From assembly GCA_934464585.1 (NCBI GenBank), contig CAKSJY010000014.1, positions 1 to 29,010 of the forward strand: 29,010 bases of DNA, in the 5' to 3' direction. Positions 15,759 through 23,457 of the stretch are shown here, piece after piece (position 1 is the stretch's first letter; each line of letters begins with the position of its first letter). The notes beneath the pieces are model-generated. The model saw nothing but the letters and a program-made list of their open reading frames with translations. It was not told the origin of the DNA and ran no database searches. This DNA comes from an uncultured Eubacteriales bacterium (GTDB taxonomy: Bacteria; Bacillota; Clostridia; Oscillospirales; Acutalibacteraceae). The translations under genes were made by a program, and so were the position numbers.

Positions 15759-16538
15759 TTATTGTACCTCCTTACAACTGATTGAAAAAAGTCTATATGC
15801 ATTTAACGCTGTTGCTGTTATTACCTCATCTACAGACATTCCTTTTATATCTGCAATTTTTTCTGCTGTAAATTTTATATATGATGAATCGCACCGTTTA
15901 CCTCTAAACGGTACAGGAGTCATATAAGGGCAGTCTGTCTCGAGCAATATATTTTCTATAGGTATATGCTTAACTATATCCGGCAATTTCTTTGCATTTT
16001 TAAACGTAACTGCTCCACCTACACCAATATACATACCTAATTTTATTATGTCCTTTGCCATTTCCATACTTCCGGAAAAGCAATGTATTACTCCTGATGG
16101 TTTATAACATTTTAACGCATTCAAAACATCTTCATGTGCTTCACGGTCATGTATTATCACAGGAGTATTTGTTTCCTTAGCCAAGGAAAGTTGTTCATCA
16201 AAGATTCTTTTTTGAAAATCCTTTGATGAAAAGTCATAATGATAGTCAAGTCCTATTTCTCCTAAGGCCAAAACTCTTTCATTCTTTAAAAATTCATTTA
16301 AGTGATAAATGTAGTCCTTAGGTAGGGCAGATGTTTGGTGTGGATAAATACCAACAGCCGCCCATATAAAATTATATTTATTTGCGAGCTCTATGCTTTT
16401 TTGAGAGCTCTCTAAATCAACACCACAATTAACTATTGCTTCAACACCTTGTTTTTGCATTCCATTTAAAAGAGAATCTCTATCATCATCAAACATTTTA
16501 TCATCATAATGAGCGTGCGAATCAAATATAGCATTCAT
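15759..16538 (-). CDS. tatD: TatD family metal-dependent hydrolase/DNase
   Basis: TatD-family proteins are metal-dependent hydrolases with a TIM-barrel fold; several have 3'-exonuclease or DNase activity. Ligand motifs are complete: DSHAHYDD (6-13, H8 and H10), GEIGLDYHYD (93-102, E94), VIIHDREA (H130), VIHCFSG (H152) and LLETDCPYM (D202). At 259 residues it is full length. The AGGTAG site overlaps the metG stop and only 6 nt separate the genes. The metG-tatD pairing is common in Firmicutes, where tatD is often followed by rnmV/ksgA; here a radical SAM gene follows. Confidence 0.94.
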   Translation of the reverse strand: MNAIFDSHAHYDDKMFDDDRDSLLNGMQKQGVEAIVNCGVDLESSQKSIELANKYNFIWAAVGIYPHQTSALPKDYIYHLNEFLKNERVLALGEIGLDYHYDFSSKDFQKRIFDEQLSLAKETNTPVIIHDREAHEDVLNALKCYKPSGVIHCFSGSMEMAKDIIKLGMYIGVGGAVTFKNAKKLPDIVKHIPIENILLETDCPYMTPVPFRGKRCDSSYIKFTAEKIADIKGMSVDEVITATALNAYRLFSISCKEVQ

Positions 16539-16544
16539 ATTAGA

Positions 16545-18491
16545 CTACCTGATCTTACTACCCACCGGTATATCATCTGCAAAGATAACTCTAACCGGAT
16601 TTTCTTCGTCATTACATTCTGCTGCCAATATCATTCCGCGACTCTCCACCCCACAAAGTTTTGCAGGTTTTAAATTCGAAACCAAAATGACATTTCGACC
16701 TTCTAGTTGCTCAGGAGTATAATATTGGGCTATTCCTGAAGCCACTGTTCTTTGCTCTACTCCATCATTCAATGTAAGTTTTAATAGCTTTTTAGCTTTT
16801 TTTACTTTTTCGCACGCTTCTATTTTTGCAACTTTAAGTTCTATCTTGCAGAAATCTTCTATTCCTATTTGGGCAATCCCCTCTATCGAATCCTTCTCTT
16901 TTTTTACAGACTTATTGGATTCTTCTATTAATTTGTTTAACTCTTCTATCTCTTTTTCAACATCTATCCTCGGGAACAATGTTTCTCCCTTTTTAATTTT
17001 ATTTTCGGAAGTTATAAGTCCCCATTTCGCTGCCGCTTCAAATGAAACACAATCTCCACTACATCCGATTTGTGTTTGAATCTTTGGCGCAGTTTCAGGC
17101 ATAAATGGGGAAAGCAATATAGATATAATCCTTAACGACTCACAAAGATTATAAAGTACACAAGCAAGTCTTGCCTTTTTATCTGGATCCTTGCCAAGCA
17201 CCCAAGGCATTGTTTCATCAATATATTTATTACATCTTGATATAAGCTTCCAAATGTCTCCTAAAGCTGAGGAAAATTGGAAATGCTCCATATGCCCCTC
17301 ATACTTACCTTTTAAGCTTAATGCCATATCTATTAGTTCTTTATCTATTTCTTCGCTTTCTCTTTCATCGGGGATGTTTTCTCCGAAATATTTATTTATC
17401 ATAGCAGTTGTACGAGAAAGCAAGTTTCCTAAATCATTAGCTAAATCAAAATTAATTCTATTAATAAGAGCTTCGTTTGTAAAATTACCGTCAGCACCAA
17501 AAGGTATTTCTCTTAGCAAGAAATATCTTATTGCGTCAACACCATAACGGTTACATAATATGACCGGATCAACAACATTTCCTTTTGATTTTGACATCTT
17601 GCTTCCATCACCAAAAAGCAACCATCCATGTCCATAAACCTGCTTAGGAAGCGGTAAATCTAGTGCCATAAGCATAGCCGGCCAAATAATTGTATGGAAT
17701 CTTACAATTTCCTTACCAACAAAATGTACATTTGCCGGCCAATATTTTTGATAGTCACTGTCGTCATCAGAACCATAACCCATAGCAGTTATATAGTTAG
17801 TCAAGGCGTCAAGCCAAACATATACTACATGCTTAGGATCGAAGTCTACAGGTATTCCCCAGCTAAAGCTTGTTCTGGTAACGCATAAGTCATCAAGACC
17901 TTTTTTTATGAAATTTATCATTTCATGCTTTCTGCTTTCGGGTTGAATGAAGTTTGGATGTTCTTCATACAACTTTAAAAGTCTATCTCCGTAGTTAGAA
18001 AGCTTAAAAAAGTATGCTTCTTCTTCTGTCCATTTTACTTCACGGCCACAATCCGGACATTTTCCATCGTTAAGTTGATTTTCTGTCCAAAATGATTCAC
18101 ACGGTGTACAATACCAGCCCTTATACTTTCCTTTATAGATTTCACCCTTATCATATAATTTTCTAAATATTCTTTGAACAGCTTTTTGGTGATAATCGTC
18201 TGTTGTTCTGATAAACTTATCATTTGAAATATTTAGCAGTTTCCATAGGTCTGTAAATTCCTTCACAATTTTATCTAAATATTCTTTTGGAGTTACTCCC
18301 TTTTTCGAAGCCTCTATTTCAATCTTTTGACCATGTTCGTCTGTTCCTGTTAAAAACATAACGTCATATCCTGAAAGTCTTTTATATCTTGCAATTGCAT
18401 CTGAAGCAACTGTACAATATCCATGCCCAATATGAGGTTTACCCGAAGGGTAATAAATCGGTGTAGTTATATAATATTTTTTATCGTTCAC
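16545..18491 (-). CDS. metG: methionyl-tRNA synthetase
   Basis: MetRS charges tRNA-Met, including the initiator. The class I signatures are HIGH (20-23) and KMSKS (298-302). A zinc knuckle uses C128, C131, C145 and C148 (CTPC and CPDC). The catalytic core is followed by the anticodon-binding helical domain, a charged Lys/Glu linker (about 505-540), and a C-terminal EMAP/Trbp111-type tRNA-binding domain (542-648) with KVAKI, TVASGIAQYY and ESRGMILAA. At 648 residues it is the long dimeric form. It starts with GTG at 18491, preceded 8 nt upstream by AGGAGG (18500-18505). The promoter at 18529-18557 leaves a leader of about 30 nt, too short for a T-box. tatD and the radical SAM gene follow in the same unit. 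Confidence 0.97.
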   Translation of the reverse strand: MNDKKYYITTPIYYPSGKPHIGHGYCTVASDAIARYKRLSGYDVMFLTGTDEHGQKIEIEASKKGVTPKEYLDKIVKEFTDLWKLLNISNDKFIRTTDDYHQKAVQRIFRKLYDKGEIYKGKYKGWYCTPCESFWTENQLNDGKCPDCGREVKWTEEEAYFFKLSNYGDRLLKLYEEHPNFIQPESRKHEMINFIKKGLDDLCVTRTSFSWGIPVDFDPKHVVYVWLDALTNYITAMGYGSDDDSDYQKYWPANVHFVGKEIVRFHTIIWPAMLMALDLPLPKQVYGHGWLLFGDGSKMSKSKGNVVDPVILCNRYGVDAIRYFLLREIPFGADGNFTNEALINRINFDLANDLGNLLSRTTAMINKYFGENIPDERESEEIDKELIDMALSLKGKYEGHMEHFQFSSALGDIWKLISRCNKYIDETMPWVLGKDPDKKARLACVLYNLCESLRIISILLSPFMPETAPKIQTQIGCSGDCVSFEAAAKWGLITSENKIKKGETLFPRIDVEKEIEELNKLIEESNKSVKKEKDSIEGIAQIGIEDFCKIELKVAKIEACEKVKKAKKLLKLTLNDGVEQRTVASGIAQYYTPEQLEGRNVILVSNLKPAKLCGVESRGMILAAECNDEENPVRVIFADDIPVGSKIR

Positions 18492-18528
18492 TTTAATTTC
18501 CTCCTAGTGGAATTTATACTATCGTATT

Positions 18529-18557
18529 ATTATACCAATTTAAAAGAATCTATTCAA
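18529..18557 (-). promoter_or_regulatory. promoter of metG-tatD-radical SAM operon
   Basis: Minus strand: TTGAAT (18552-18557), 17 nt, TATAAT (18529-18534), with TG one base before the -10. A strong consensus-like promoter. Confidence 0.8.
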
Positions 18558-18670
18558 TAGTTTGGATATAATATTTCATAAATTTTTATGTTTTGTAAAA
18601 TGCTGTTTCTTAGGTTTTAGGAAAGTATAACCTTTTTTCACTTTGCTAAAGGTTAAAGTTAAAAAGTTAG

Positions 18671-18699
18671 TTGACAAAATAAAATAATTAGTGTATTAT
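18671..18699 (+). promoter_or_regulatory. promoter of the HU gene
   Basis: TTGACA (18671-18676), a 17-nt spacer and TATTAT (18694-18699). The -35 is perfect. Confidence 0.82.
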
Positions 18700-18704
18700 A
18701 CATT

Positions 18705-18737
18705 TTAAAGTCACATTAATCGATAAATCGACTTTAA
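18705..18737 (+). repeat. inverted repeat in the HU gene leader
   Basis: TTAAAGTC (18705-18712) and GACTTTAA (18730-18737) form an 8-bp stem around a 17-nt loop that contains ATCGAT. It starts at or near the expected transcription start, so it could be a 5'-end RNA hairpin or an operator. Confidence 0.5.
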
Positions 18738-18787
18738 TCATATCGGTGAGATTTTACTCATTGGTAATTCAAAAATGGAGGAAACTT

Positions 18788-19063
18788 ATGAATAGAACAG
18801 AATTAATTTCAGATATGTCTGAAAGAAGTGGATTAACCAAAAAGGACACTGAAAAGGCCTTAGCAGCTTTTATGGAATCAGTTATAGACGCAGTTTCTAA
18901 AGACGAAAAGGTACAATTATTAGGTTTCGGAACATTTGAATTAAGACACCGCAGTGAAAGAAAAGGACTCAACCCAAGGACTAAGGAGCCAGTCACCATT
19001 CCTGCATCTAAGGCCCCCGCATTTAAAGTTAGTAAGTCTTTTAAAGAAATCGTAAATAAATAA
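18788..19063 (+). CDS. hup: HU family DNA-binding protein
   Basis: HU is a dimeric nucleoid protein that bends and compacts DNA. The 91-residue product begins MNRTELISDMSERSG and carries the family core LLGFGTFELRHRSERKGLNPRTKE (about 44-67), with the DNA-contacting arm, then VTIPASKAPAFKVSKSFKE. The ATG at 18788 is chosen because GGAGG (18777-18781) lies 6 nt before it; a GTG at 18746 in the same frame has no site and would add 14 residues not found in HU. It is a single-gene unit with a strong promoter, a leader hairpin and a terminator. Confidence 0.96.
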   Translation: MNRTELISDMSERSGLTKKDTEKALAAFMESVIDAVSKDEKVQLLGFGTFELRHRSERKGLNPRTKEPVTIPASKAPAFKVSKSFKEIVNK

Positions 19064-19070
19064 TAAAAAA

Positions 19071-19099
19071 GCAGTGATCTCAAAGATTACTGCTTTTTT
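19071..19099 (+). terminator. terminator after the HU gene
   Basis: GCAGTGATCT (19071-19080) pairs with AGATTACTGC (19084-19093), with one G-U pair and a 3-nt loop, followed by six T. It is 7 nt past the stop codon. Confidence 0.9.
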
Positions 19100-19192
19100 A
19101 TTTATGATTAAGCCAAATATAACTTGATATATACACTACCAAGGTTAGCCTTATTTTATAACAGTGGTTCTCTTTTATAACATAGATAATTA

Positions 19193-19201
19193 TGATATAA
19201 T
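19193..19201 (+). promoter_or_regulatory. extended -10 promoter of the fhs operon
   Basis: TGATATAAT at 19193-19201 is a perfect extended -10 element; no good -35 is seen at 16-18 nt. The leader to fhs is about 40 nt, too short for a riboswitch. Confidence 0.55.
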
Positions 19202-19250
19202 ATACAAAAATAAAATTATACTTTAAATTAGCAAGGAGACCTGCAACAGT

Positions 19251-20918
19251 ATGCTTACCGATATTGAAATCACGCAAAAAGCACATCTATTACACATCAA
19301 TAAAATCGCTCATCAACTCAATTTAAATGAAGACGATATTGATTTATATGGAAAATACAAAGCTAAATTTTGCGATTCTATATATGATAAAGTCAAGGAA
19401 AACAAAAATGGAAAACTAATTTTAGTTACAGCTATTAACCCAACTCCCGCCGGAGAAGGCAAAACTACCGTTACAATAGGTTTGGGGCAAGCAATGAGTA
19501 AAATCGGAAAAAATGCTATCGTTGCATTAAGAGAACCATCCTTAGGCCCTGTCTTTGGTATTAAAGGTGGTGCTACTGGGGGTGGATATTCGCAGGTTGT
19601 TCCAATGGAGGATATAAACCTACACTTTACCGGAGATATGCATGCTATAACCTCCGCTAATAACCTACTTTGTGATTTGCTTGATAACCACATTCATCAC
19701 GGGAACGCTCTTTCAATTGATCAAAGAAGAATACTAATTAAAAGATGTCTTGATATGAACGACCGCGCCTTAAGAAACATTGTAATTGGCCTTGGAGGAA
19801 AAATTAACGGTATCCCACGTGAAGATCATTTTATTATAACAGTTGCTAGCGAAGTTATGGCTATATTATGTTTGGCAGAAAATATGAGCGATTTGAAAAA
19901 ACGTCTCGGAAATATTCTCGTAGCATACAGTCTTGACGGAAACCCTATTTTTGCAAAGGATTTAAAAGCCCAAGGCGCAATGGCAACATTACTTAAGGAT
20001 GCTATAAATCCTAATTTAGTTCAAACTTTAGAAGGAACACCGGCTATCATGCACGGAGGTCCATTTGCTAATATAGCTCATGGATGCAATTCTGTCAGAG
20101 CAACTAAACTTGCTTTAAAACTATCAGACTACTGCATAACAGAAGCAGGTTTTGGTTCCGATTTAGGAGCTGAAAAATTTTTCGATATAAAGTGCAGACT
20201 ATCTGGTCTTACTCCATCTGCGGTAGTATTGGTTTGTACTATCAGAGCACTAAAGTATAATGCCTATATCAACAAAAATAATTTACAAGATGAAAATCTT
20301 GACGCACTAAAGTCTGGTATTATAAATCTCGAAGCACACATAAATAATATGAAAAAATACGGCATACCTGTTGTAGTTGCATTAAACAAATTTTCAAGCG
20401 ATACCGACAATGAGATTAAATATATTAAAGACTTTTGCAAGGAACAAGGAATTGAGTTTGCTTTAACTGAATGTCATGAAAAAGGTGGACTTGGAGCAGT
20501 AACACTCGCACAAAAAGTAGTAAGAGCATGTTCTGAACCTTCAAGCTTTAAATTACTTTATGACAATAATATCTCTATAAAAGAAAAAATTTCAAAAATT
20601 GCAACAGACATGTATGGAGCAGATGGTGTAGTATATGATAAAACTGCAGAAAAGGCAATCTCAGAAATTGAAAAAGTTATAAATAAGCCAATGCCGGTTT
20701 GTATTGCAAAAACTCAATACTCATTGTCTGACGACCCTACCCTTCTTGGAAAACCAAAAGGCTTTATGATTAATGTTAAGGATGTATTTCTTTCAAACGG
20801 CGCCGGATTTATTGTAGTTTTGACAGGTAATATAATGACTATGCCCGGCCTGCCCAAAACCCCCGCTGCCAACAACATCGATATATCACAAGACGGAATT
20901 ATATCAGGATTATTTTAG
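19251..20918 (+). CDS. fhs: formate--tetrahydrofolate ligase
   Basis: Fhs joins formate to tetrahydrofolate with ATP, giving 10-formyl-THF for purine and formyl-Met synthesis, or for the Wood-Ljungdahl route in acetogens. The 555-residue protein is full length. The P-loop TPAGEGKTT is at 65-73 and the folate/formyl-phosphate region EPSLGPVFGIKGGATGGG at 95-112. Further conserved blocks are MHGGPFANIAHGCNS and TEAGFGSDLGAEKFF. The ATG has AGGAG (19234-19238) at a rather long 12-nt spacing. It leads a plus-strand run with tsaE, tsaB, rpiB and upp. No other Wood-Ljungdahl gene is present, so a purely biosynthetic role cannot be excluded. Confidence 0.97.
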   Translation: MLTDIEITQKAHLLHINKIAHQLNLNEDDIDLYGKYKAKFCDSIYDKVKENKNGKLILVTAINPTPAGEGKTTVTIGLGQAMSKIGKNAIVALREPSLGPVFGIKGGATGGGYSQVVPMEDINLHFTGDMHAITSANNLLCDLLDNHIHHGNALSIDQRRILIKRCLDMNDRALRNIVIGLGGKINGIPREDHFIITVASEVMAILCLAENMSDLKKRLGNILVAYSLDGNPIFAKDLKAQGAMATLLKDAINPNLVQTLEGTPAIMHGGPFANIAHGCNSVRATKLALKLSDYCITEAGFGSDLGAEKFFDIKCRLSGLTPSAVVLVCTIRALKYNAYINKNNLQDENLDALKSGIINLEAHINNMKKYGIPVVVALNKFSSDTDNEIKYIKDFCKEQGIEFALTECHEKGGLGAVTLAQKVVRACSEPSSFKLLYDNNISIKEKISKIATDMYGADGVVYDKTAEKAISEIEKVINKPMPVCIAKTQYSLSDDPTLLGKPKGFMINVKDVFLSNGAGFIVVLTGNIMTMPGLPKTPAANNIDISQDGIISGLF

Positions 20919-20927
20919 GTGAGAATT

Positions 20928-21353
20928 ATGAAACAAATTATTACTAAATCAACACATGAAACAGAATTATTGGGGCAAAAAATAGCAAAAAACTTATCAG
21001 GAAATGAAGTCATTGCTCTATATGGGCCAATGGGTATGGGGAAAACCGCATTTGTACGTGGTCTTGCCTCCGGACTTAACATTAACGAAGGAGTTTGTAG
21101 TCCCACATTTGCAATAGTACACGAATATTCCGGCGATAAAACCTTATATCACTTCGATATGTATCGTGTAACAAGTTGGGATGATTTATATTCAACAGGC
21201 TTTTTCGATTATATTGATAATGGGATATTAGTTATCGAATGGAGCGAAAATATTGAGGCTGCCATACCTGACAATGCAATAAGGATTCACTTTTCACAAG
21301 GTGAAACAGCTGAACAAAGAATAATAACTATCGAAGGGATTAAAGATATATGA
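20928..21353 (+). CDS. tsaE: tRNA threonylcarbamoyladenosine synthesis ATPase TsaE
   Basis: TsaE is the small ATPase that works with TsaB and TsaD to make the t6A modification at position 37 of ANN-decoding tRNAs. The 141-residue protein has Walker A GPMGMGKT (33-40), the SPTFAIVHEY segment (about 59-68), HFDMYR and the late VIEWSE motif. The ATG at 20928 is preceded by AGGTGA (20917-20922), which overlaps the fhs stop; an in-frame GTG at 20919 lies inside that site and is rejected. Its stop overlaps the tsaB start by ATGA, so the two are coupled. Confidence 0.94.
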   Translation: MKQIITKSTHETELLGQKIAKNLSGNEVIALYGPMGMGKTAFVRGLASGLNINEGVCSPTFAIVHEYSGDKTLYHFDMYRVTSWDDLYSTGFFDYIDNGILVIEWSENIEAAIPDNAIRIHFSQGETAEQRIITIEGIKDI

Positions 21354-22057
21354 AAGTATTAGCATTAGATTCTTCAGCTAAATCGGCATCAGTTGCTATA
21401 GTTGAAGATGGATTTATAATTGGGGAATTTTTTATCAACACAAGTCTAACTCATAGCCAAACGCTTGTCCCTATGATAGATGATCTACTAAAAAACACAA
21501 AGTGTTCCTTAGATGAAATGGATGCATTTGCAGTTTCTGCAGGGCCCGGTTCTTTTACAGGGATACGAATAGGTATATCCGTAATAAAGGGAATGGCAAT
21601 GGCTCTGGATAAACCTTGTTTTGGAGTTTCTACACTAGAAGCTTTGGCATATAATCTTATAGGAAACAACACTATAGTAAGCTCCTGCATGGATGCTCGA
21701 CGTGACCAAGTATACAATGCTATATTTAAAGTTAATAATAAACGCATAGAAAGACTAACCCCTGACAGAGCCCTATCTATAGATGAACTTGGAGAAGACT
21801 TAAAAAAATATGGTTCAAATATAAAAATTGTTGGTGATGGAGCAGATTTGTGCTATAATAGATTAAATAGTATTTTACCAGATTTATGTGTTGCACCTGA
21901 AATTCTTAAATATTCTAAGGCATCAAGTATCGCTCTTTATGCGCTAGATAACAAAAACAACAGCCTATCTGCCTCCGAGCTATTACCACAGTATTTAAGA
22001 TTACCCCAGGCTCAACGAGAATTGAAAAAACGATTAAACTTAAACGGAGGTATATAA
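21350..22057 (+). CDS. tsaB: tRNA threonylcarbamoyladenosine synthesis protein TsaB
   Basis: TsaB (YeaZ) is the actin-like ASKHA-fold partner that dimerises with TsaD in t6A synthesis. The 235 residues start MKVLALDSSAKSASVAIVED and hold the conserved SAGPGSFTGIRIGIS (63-77) and GVSTLEALAYN. It lacks the metal and ATP-site residues of TsaD, as expected. It overlaps tsaE by 4 nt (ATGA). In most Firmicutes rimI and tsaD follow; here rpiB follows 2 nt later, and its ribosome site lies in the tsaB 3' end. Confidence 0.94.
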   Translation: MKVLALDSSAKSASVAIVEDGFIIGEFFINTSLTHSQTLVPMIDDLLKNTKCSLDEMDAFAVSAGPGSFTGIRIGISVIKGMAMALDKPCFGVSTLEALAYNLIGNNTIVSSCMDARRDQVYNAIFKVNNKRIERLTPDRALSIDELGEDLKKYGSNIKIVGDGADLCYNRLNSILPDLCVAPEILKYSKASSIALYALDNKNNSLSASELLPQYLRLPQAQRELKKRLNLNGGI

Positions 22058-22059
22058 TA

Positions 22060-22500
22060 ATGATCGCAATTGGGTCAGACCATGGCGGATTTGCCTTAAA
22101 AGAAGCTATAAAGAACTATTTTGAAAAAAATAACATTGAATATAAAGATTTTGGAACTAACAGTACCGACTCTGTAAACTATCCTATCTATGCCGAAAAA
22201 GTCGCTAACGCTGTTGCATCAGAAAAATTTGAAAAAGGTATATTATGTTGTGGTACAGGTATTGGCATATCAATTGCTGCAAACAAGGTAAAAGGCATTC
22301 GTGCAGCCTTATGTACAAATGAATTTTGTGCTGAAATGACAAGAAGGCACAATGATGCAAATATCCTTTGTATGGGAGGACGTGTCATCGACGAAGAAAC
22401 TGCTGTTAGATTAACTAAGATATTCTTATCTACACCATTTGACGGTGGACGTCACCTCGAAAGAATTAATCAAATAACTGAAATTGAAAATAGAAACTAA
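22060..22500 (+). CDS. rpiB: ribose-5-phosphate isomerase B
   Basis: RpiB interconverts ribulose 5-phosphate and ribose 5-phosphate in the pentose phosphate pathway. The 146-residue protein has GSDHGGFALK (5-14), the active-site CGTGIGISIAANK (64-76) with C64 as the isomerising cysteine, and the RRHNDANILCMGGRVI segment (95-110) with H97. LacA/LacB galactose-6-phosphate isomerases share the fold, but the isolated single subunit and the upp neighbour favour RpiB. GGAGG (22046-22050) lies 9 nt before the ATG. It supplies ribose phosphate toward PRPP, the substrate of the next gene product. Confidence 0.93.
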   Translation: MIAIGSDHGGFALKEAIKNYFEKNNIEYKDFGTNSTDSVNYPIYAEKVANAVASEKFEKGILCCGTGIGISIAANKVKGIRAALCTNEFCAEMTRRHNDANILCMGGRVIDEETAVRLTKIFLSTPFDGGRHLERINQITEIENRN

Positions 22501-22523
22501 TAATTATATCGGAGGAATATGAA

Positions 22524-23156
22524 ATGAATAATAACGTATTTATTATGGATCATCCATTGATCCAACATAAATTAACATTACTAAGAGACAAAAACACAGG
22601 TTCTAAGGAATTCAAAGAGCTAGTAAGTGAAATTGCTATGCTTATGTGTTATGAAGCAACAAGAGATTTACCTCTTAAAGAAGTAGAGATAGAAACACCT
22701 GTTGCAGTTGCAAAAGCTAAAATAATCTCCGGACGTAAACTTGCTTTCGTTCCGATCCTAAGAGCAGGTATTGGAATGGTAGACGGAGTTTTAAAGCTTG
22801 TACCTGCAGCTAAAATCGGACATATTGGACTTTATAGAGATCCTTCAACATTAGAACCAACTGAATACTACAGCAAGCTTCCTGCAGATATTGAGGAAAG
22901 AGAAGTTATCGTTTTAGATCCTATGCTTGCAACCGGTGGATCAGCTATCGATGCTATCACAACTATAAAAAAGAAAAATCCAAAATTAATAAAATTTATG
23001 TGTATAATTGCTGCTCCTGAAGGAATGAACGAGCTTGTTAAGGCTCATCCGGATGTTCAAATTTACTGTGCATCATTAGATAGTTACTTAAATGAACACG
23101 GCTATATTGTTCCTGGCCTTGGTGATGCCGGAGATAGAATTTTCGGAACTAAATAA
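22524..23156 (+). CDS. upp: uracil phosphoribosyltransferase
   Basis: Upp salvages uracil by joining it to PRPP to form UMP. The 210-residue protein has the expected length. The PRPP loop is VIVLDPMLATGGSA (128-141) and the uracil-binding end carries YIVPGLGDAGDRIFGTK (194-210). The early RAGIGMVDGVL block (80-90) is also diagnostic. GGAGG (22511-22515) lies 8 nt before the ATG. It is the last gene of the fhs operon, followed by a long hairpin terminator. Linkage to rpiB is common in Clostridia and joins ribose-phosphate supply to pyrimidine salvage. Confidence 0.97.
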   Translation: MNNNVFIMDHPLIQHKLTLLRDKNTGSKEFKELVSEIAMLMCYEATRDLPLKEVEIETPVAVAKAKIISGRKLAFVPILRAGIGMVDGVLKLVPAAKIGHIGLYRDPSTLEPTEYYSKLPADIEEREVIVLDPMLATGGSAIDAITTIKKKNPKLIKFMCIIAAPEGMNELVKAHPDVQIYCASLDSYLNEHGYIVPGLGDAGDRIFGTK

Positions 23157-23188
23157 TCATACTACATATTTTAATATGACATTTATAA

Positions 23189-23227
23189 ATGCCACAAGCA
23201 ATGATTTATTGCTTGTGGCATATTTTT
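23189..23227 (+). terminator. terminator after upp
   Basis: ATGCCACAAGCAAT (23189-23202) pairs perfectly over 14 bp with ATTGCTTGTGGCAT (23208-23221), then A and five T. Confidence 0.93.
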
Positions 23228-23408
23228 ATTGATTTTGAAAATTACTGAAATAACAAAATGGACAAAGAAGATGGGTTATTTGCCTAAAAAGTACACCAGG
23301 ACAATTTCTATAAAAATAGCAGAAAACAAAATGATATAGTAATTTCAACGTATTTTATGTACCTACTCTTAAGTACAAATTATTAATAAATTCAACCACG
23401 TGCAAACT
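23228..23408. other. non-coding gap between upp and the beta-helix genes
   Basis: Between the two terminators I find no frame above about 10 codons with a ribosome site, no tRNA-like fold and no clear inverted repeat ends. It appears to be simple convergent intergenic DNA. Together with the terminators it spans about 300 bases without a gene. Confidence 0.6.
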
Positions 23409-23446
23409 AAAAAAGCCTTCGGAAAATTAAACCCGAAAGCTTTTTT
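23409..23446 (-). terminator. terminator after the 441-aa beta-helix gene
   Basis: AAAAAAGC (23409-23416) plus TTCGG (23418-23422) pair with CCGAA (23433-23437) plus GCTTTTTT (23439-23446), with one internal mismatch. U tracts exist in both directions; it lies 12 nt past the stop codon on the minus strand. Confidence 0.85.
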
Positions 23447-23457
23447 GTATTATATTT

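Noticed and set aside
18492..18530. T-box or SAM-type leader before metG
   Set aside because: The strong promoter leaves only about 30 nt of leader, which cannot hold such an element.
19202..19250. Tetrahydrofolate riboswitch before fhs
   Set aside because: The leader is about 40 nt and shows no matching stem arrangement or terminator.
23265..23345. Possible relic of a transposable element between upp and the beta-helix gene
   Set aside because: A vague resemblance to transposon-end sequence only; no inverted repeats, target duplication or transposase remnant could be made out.
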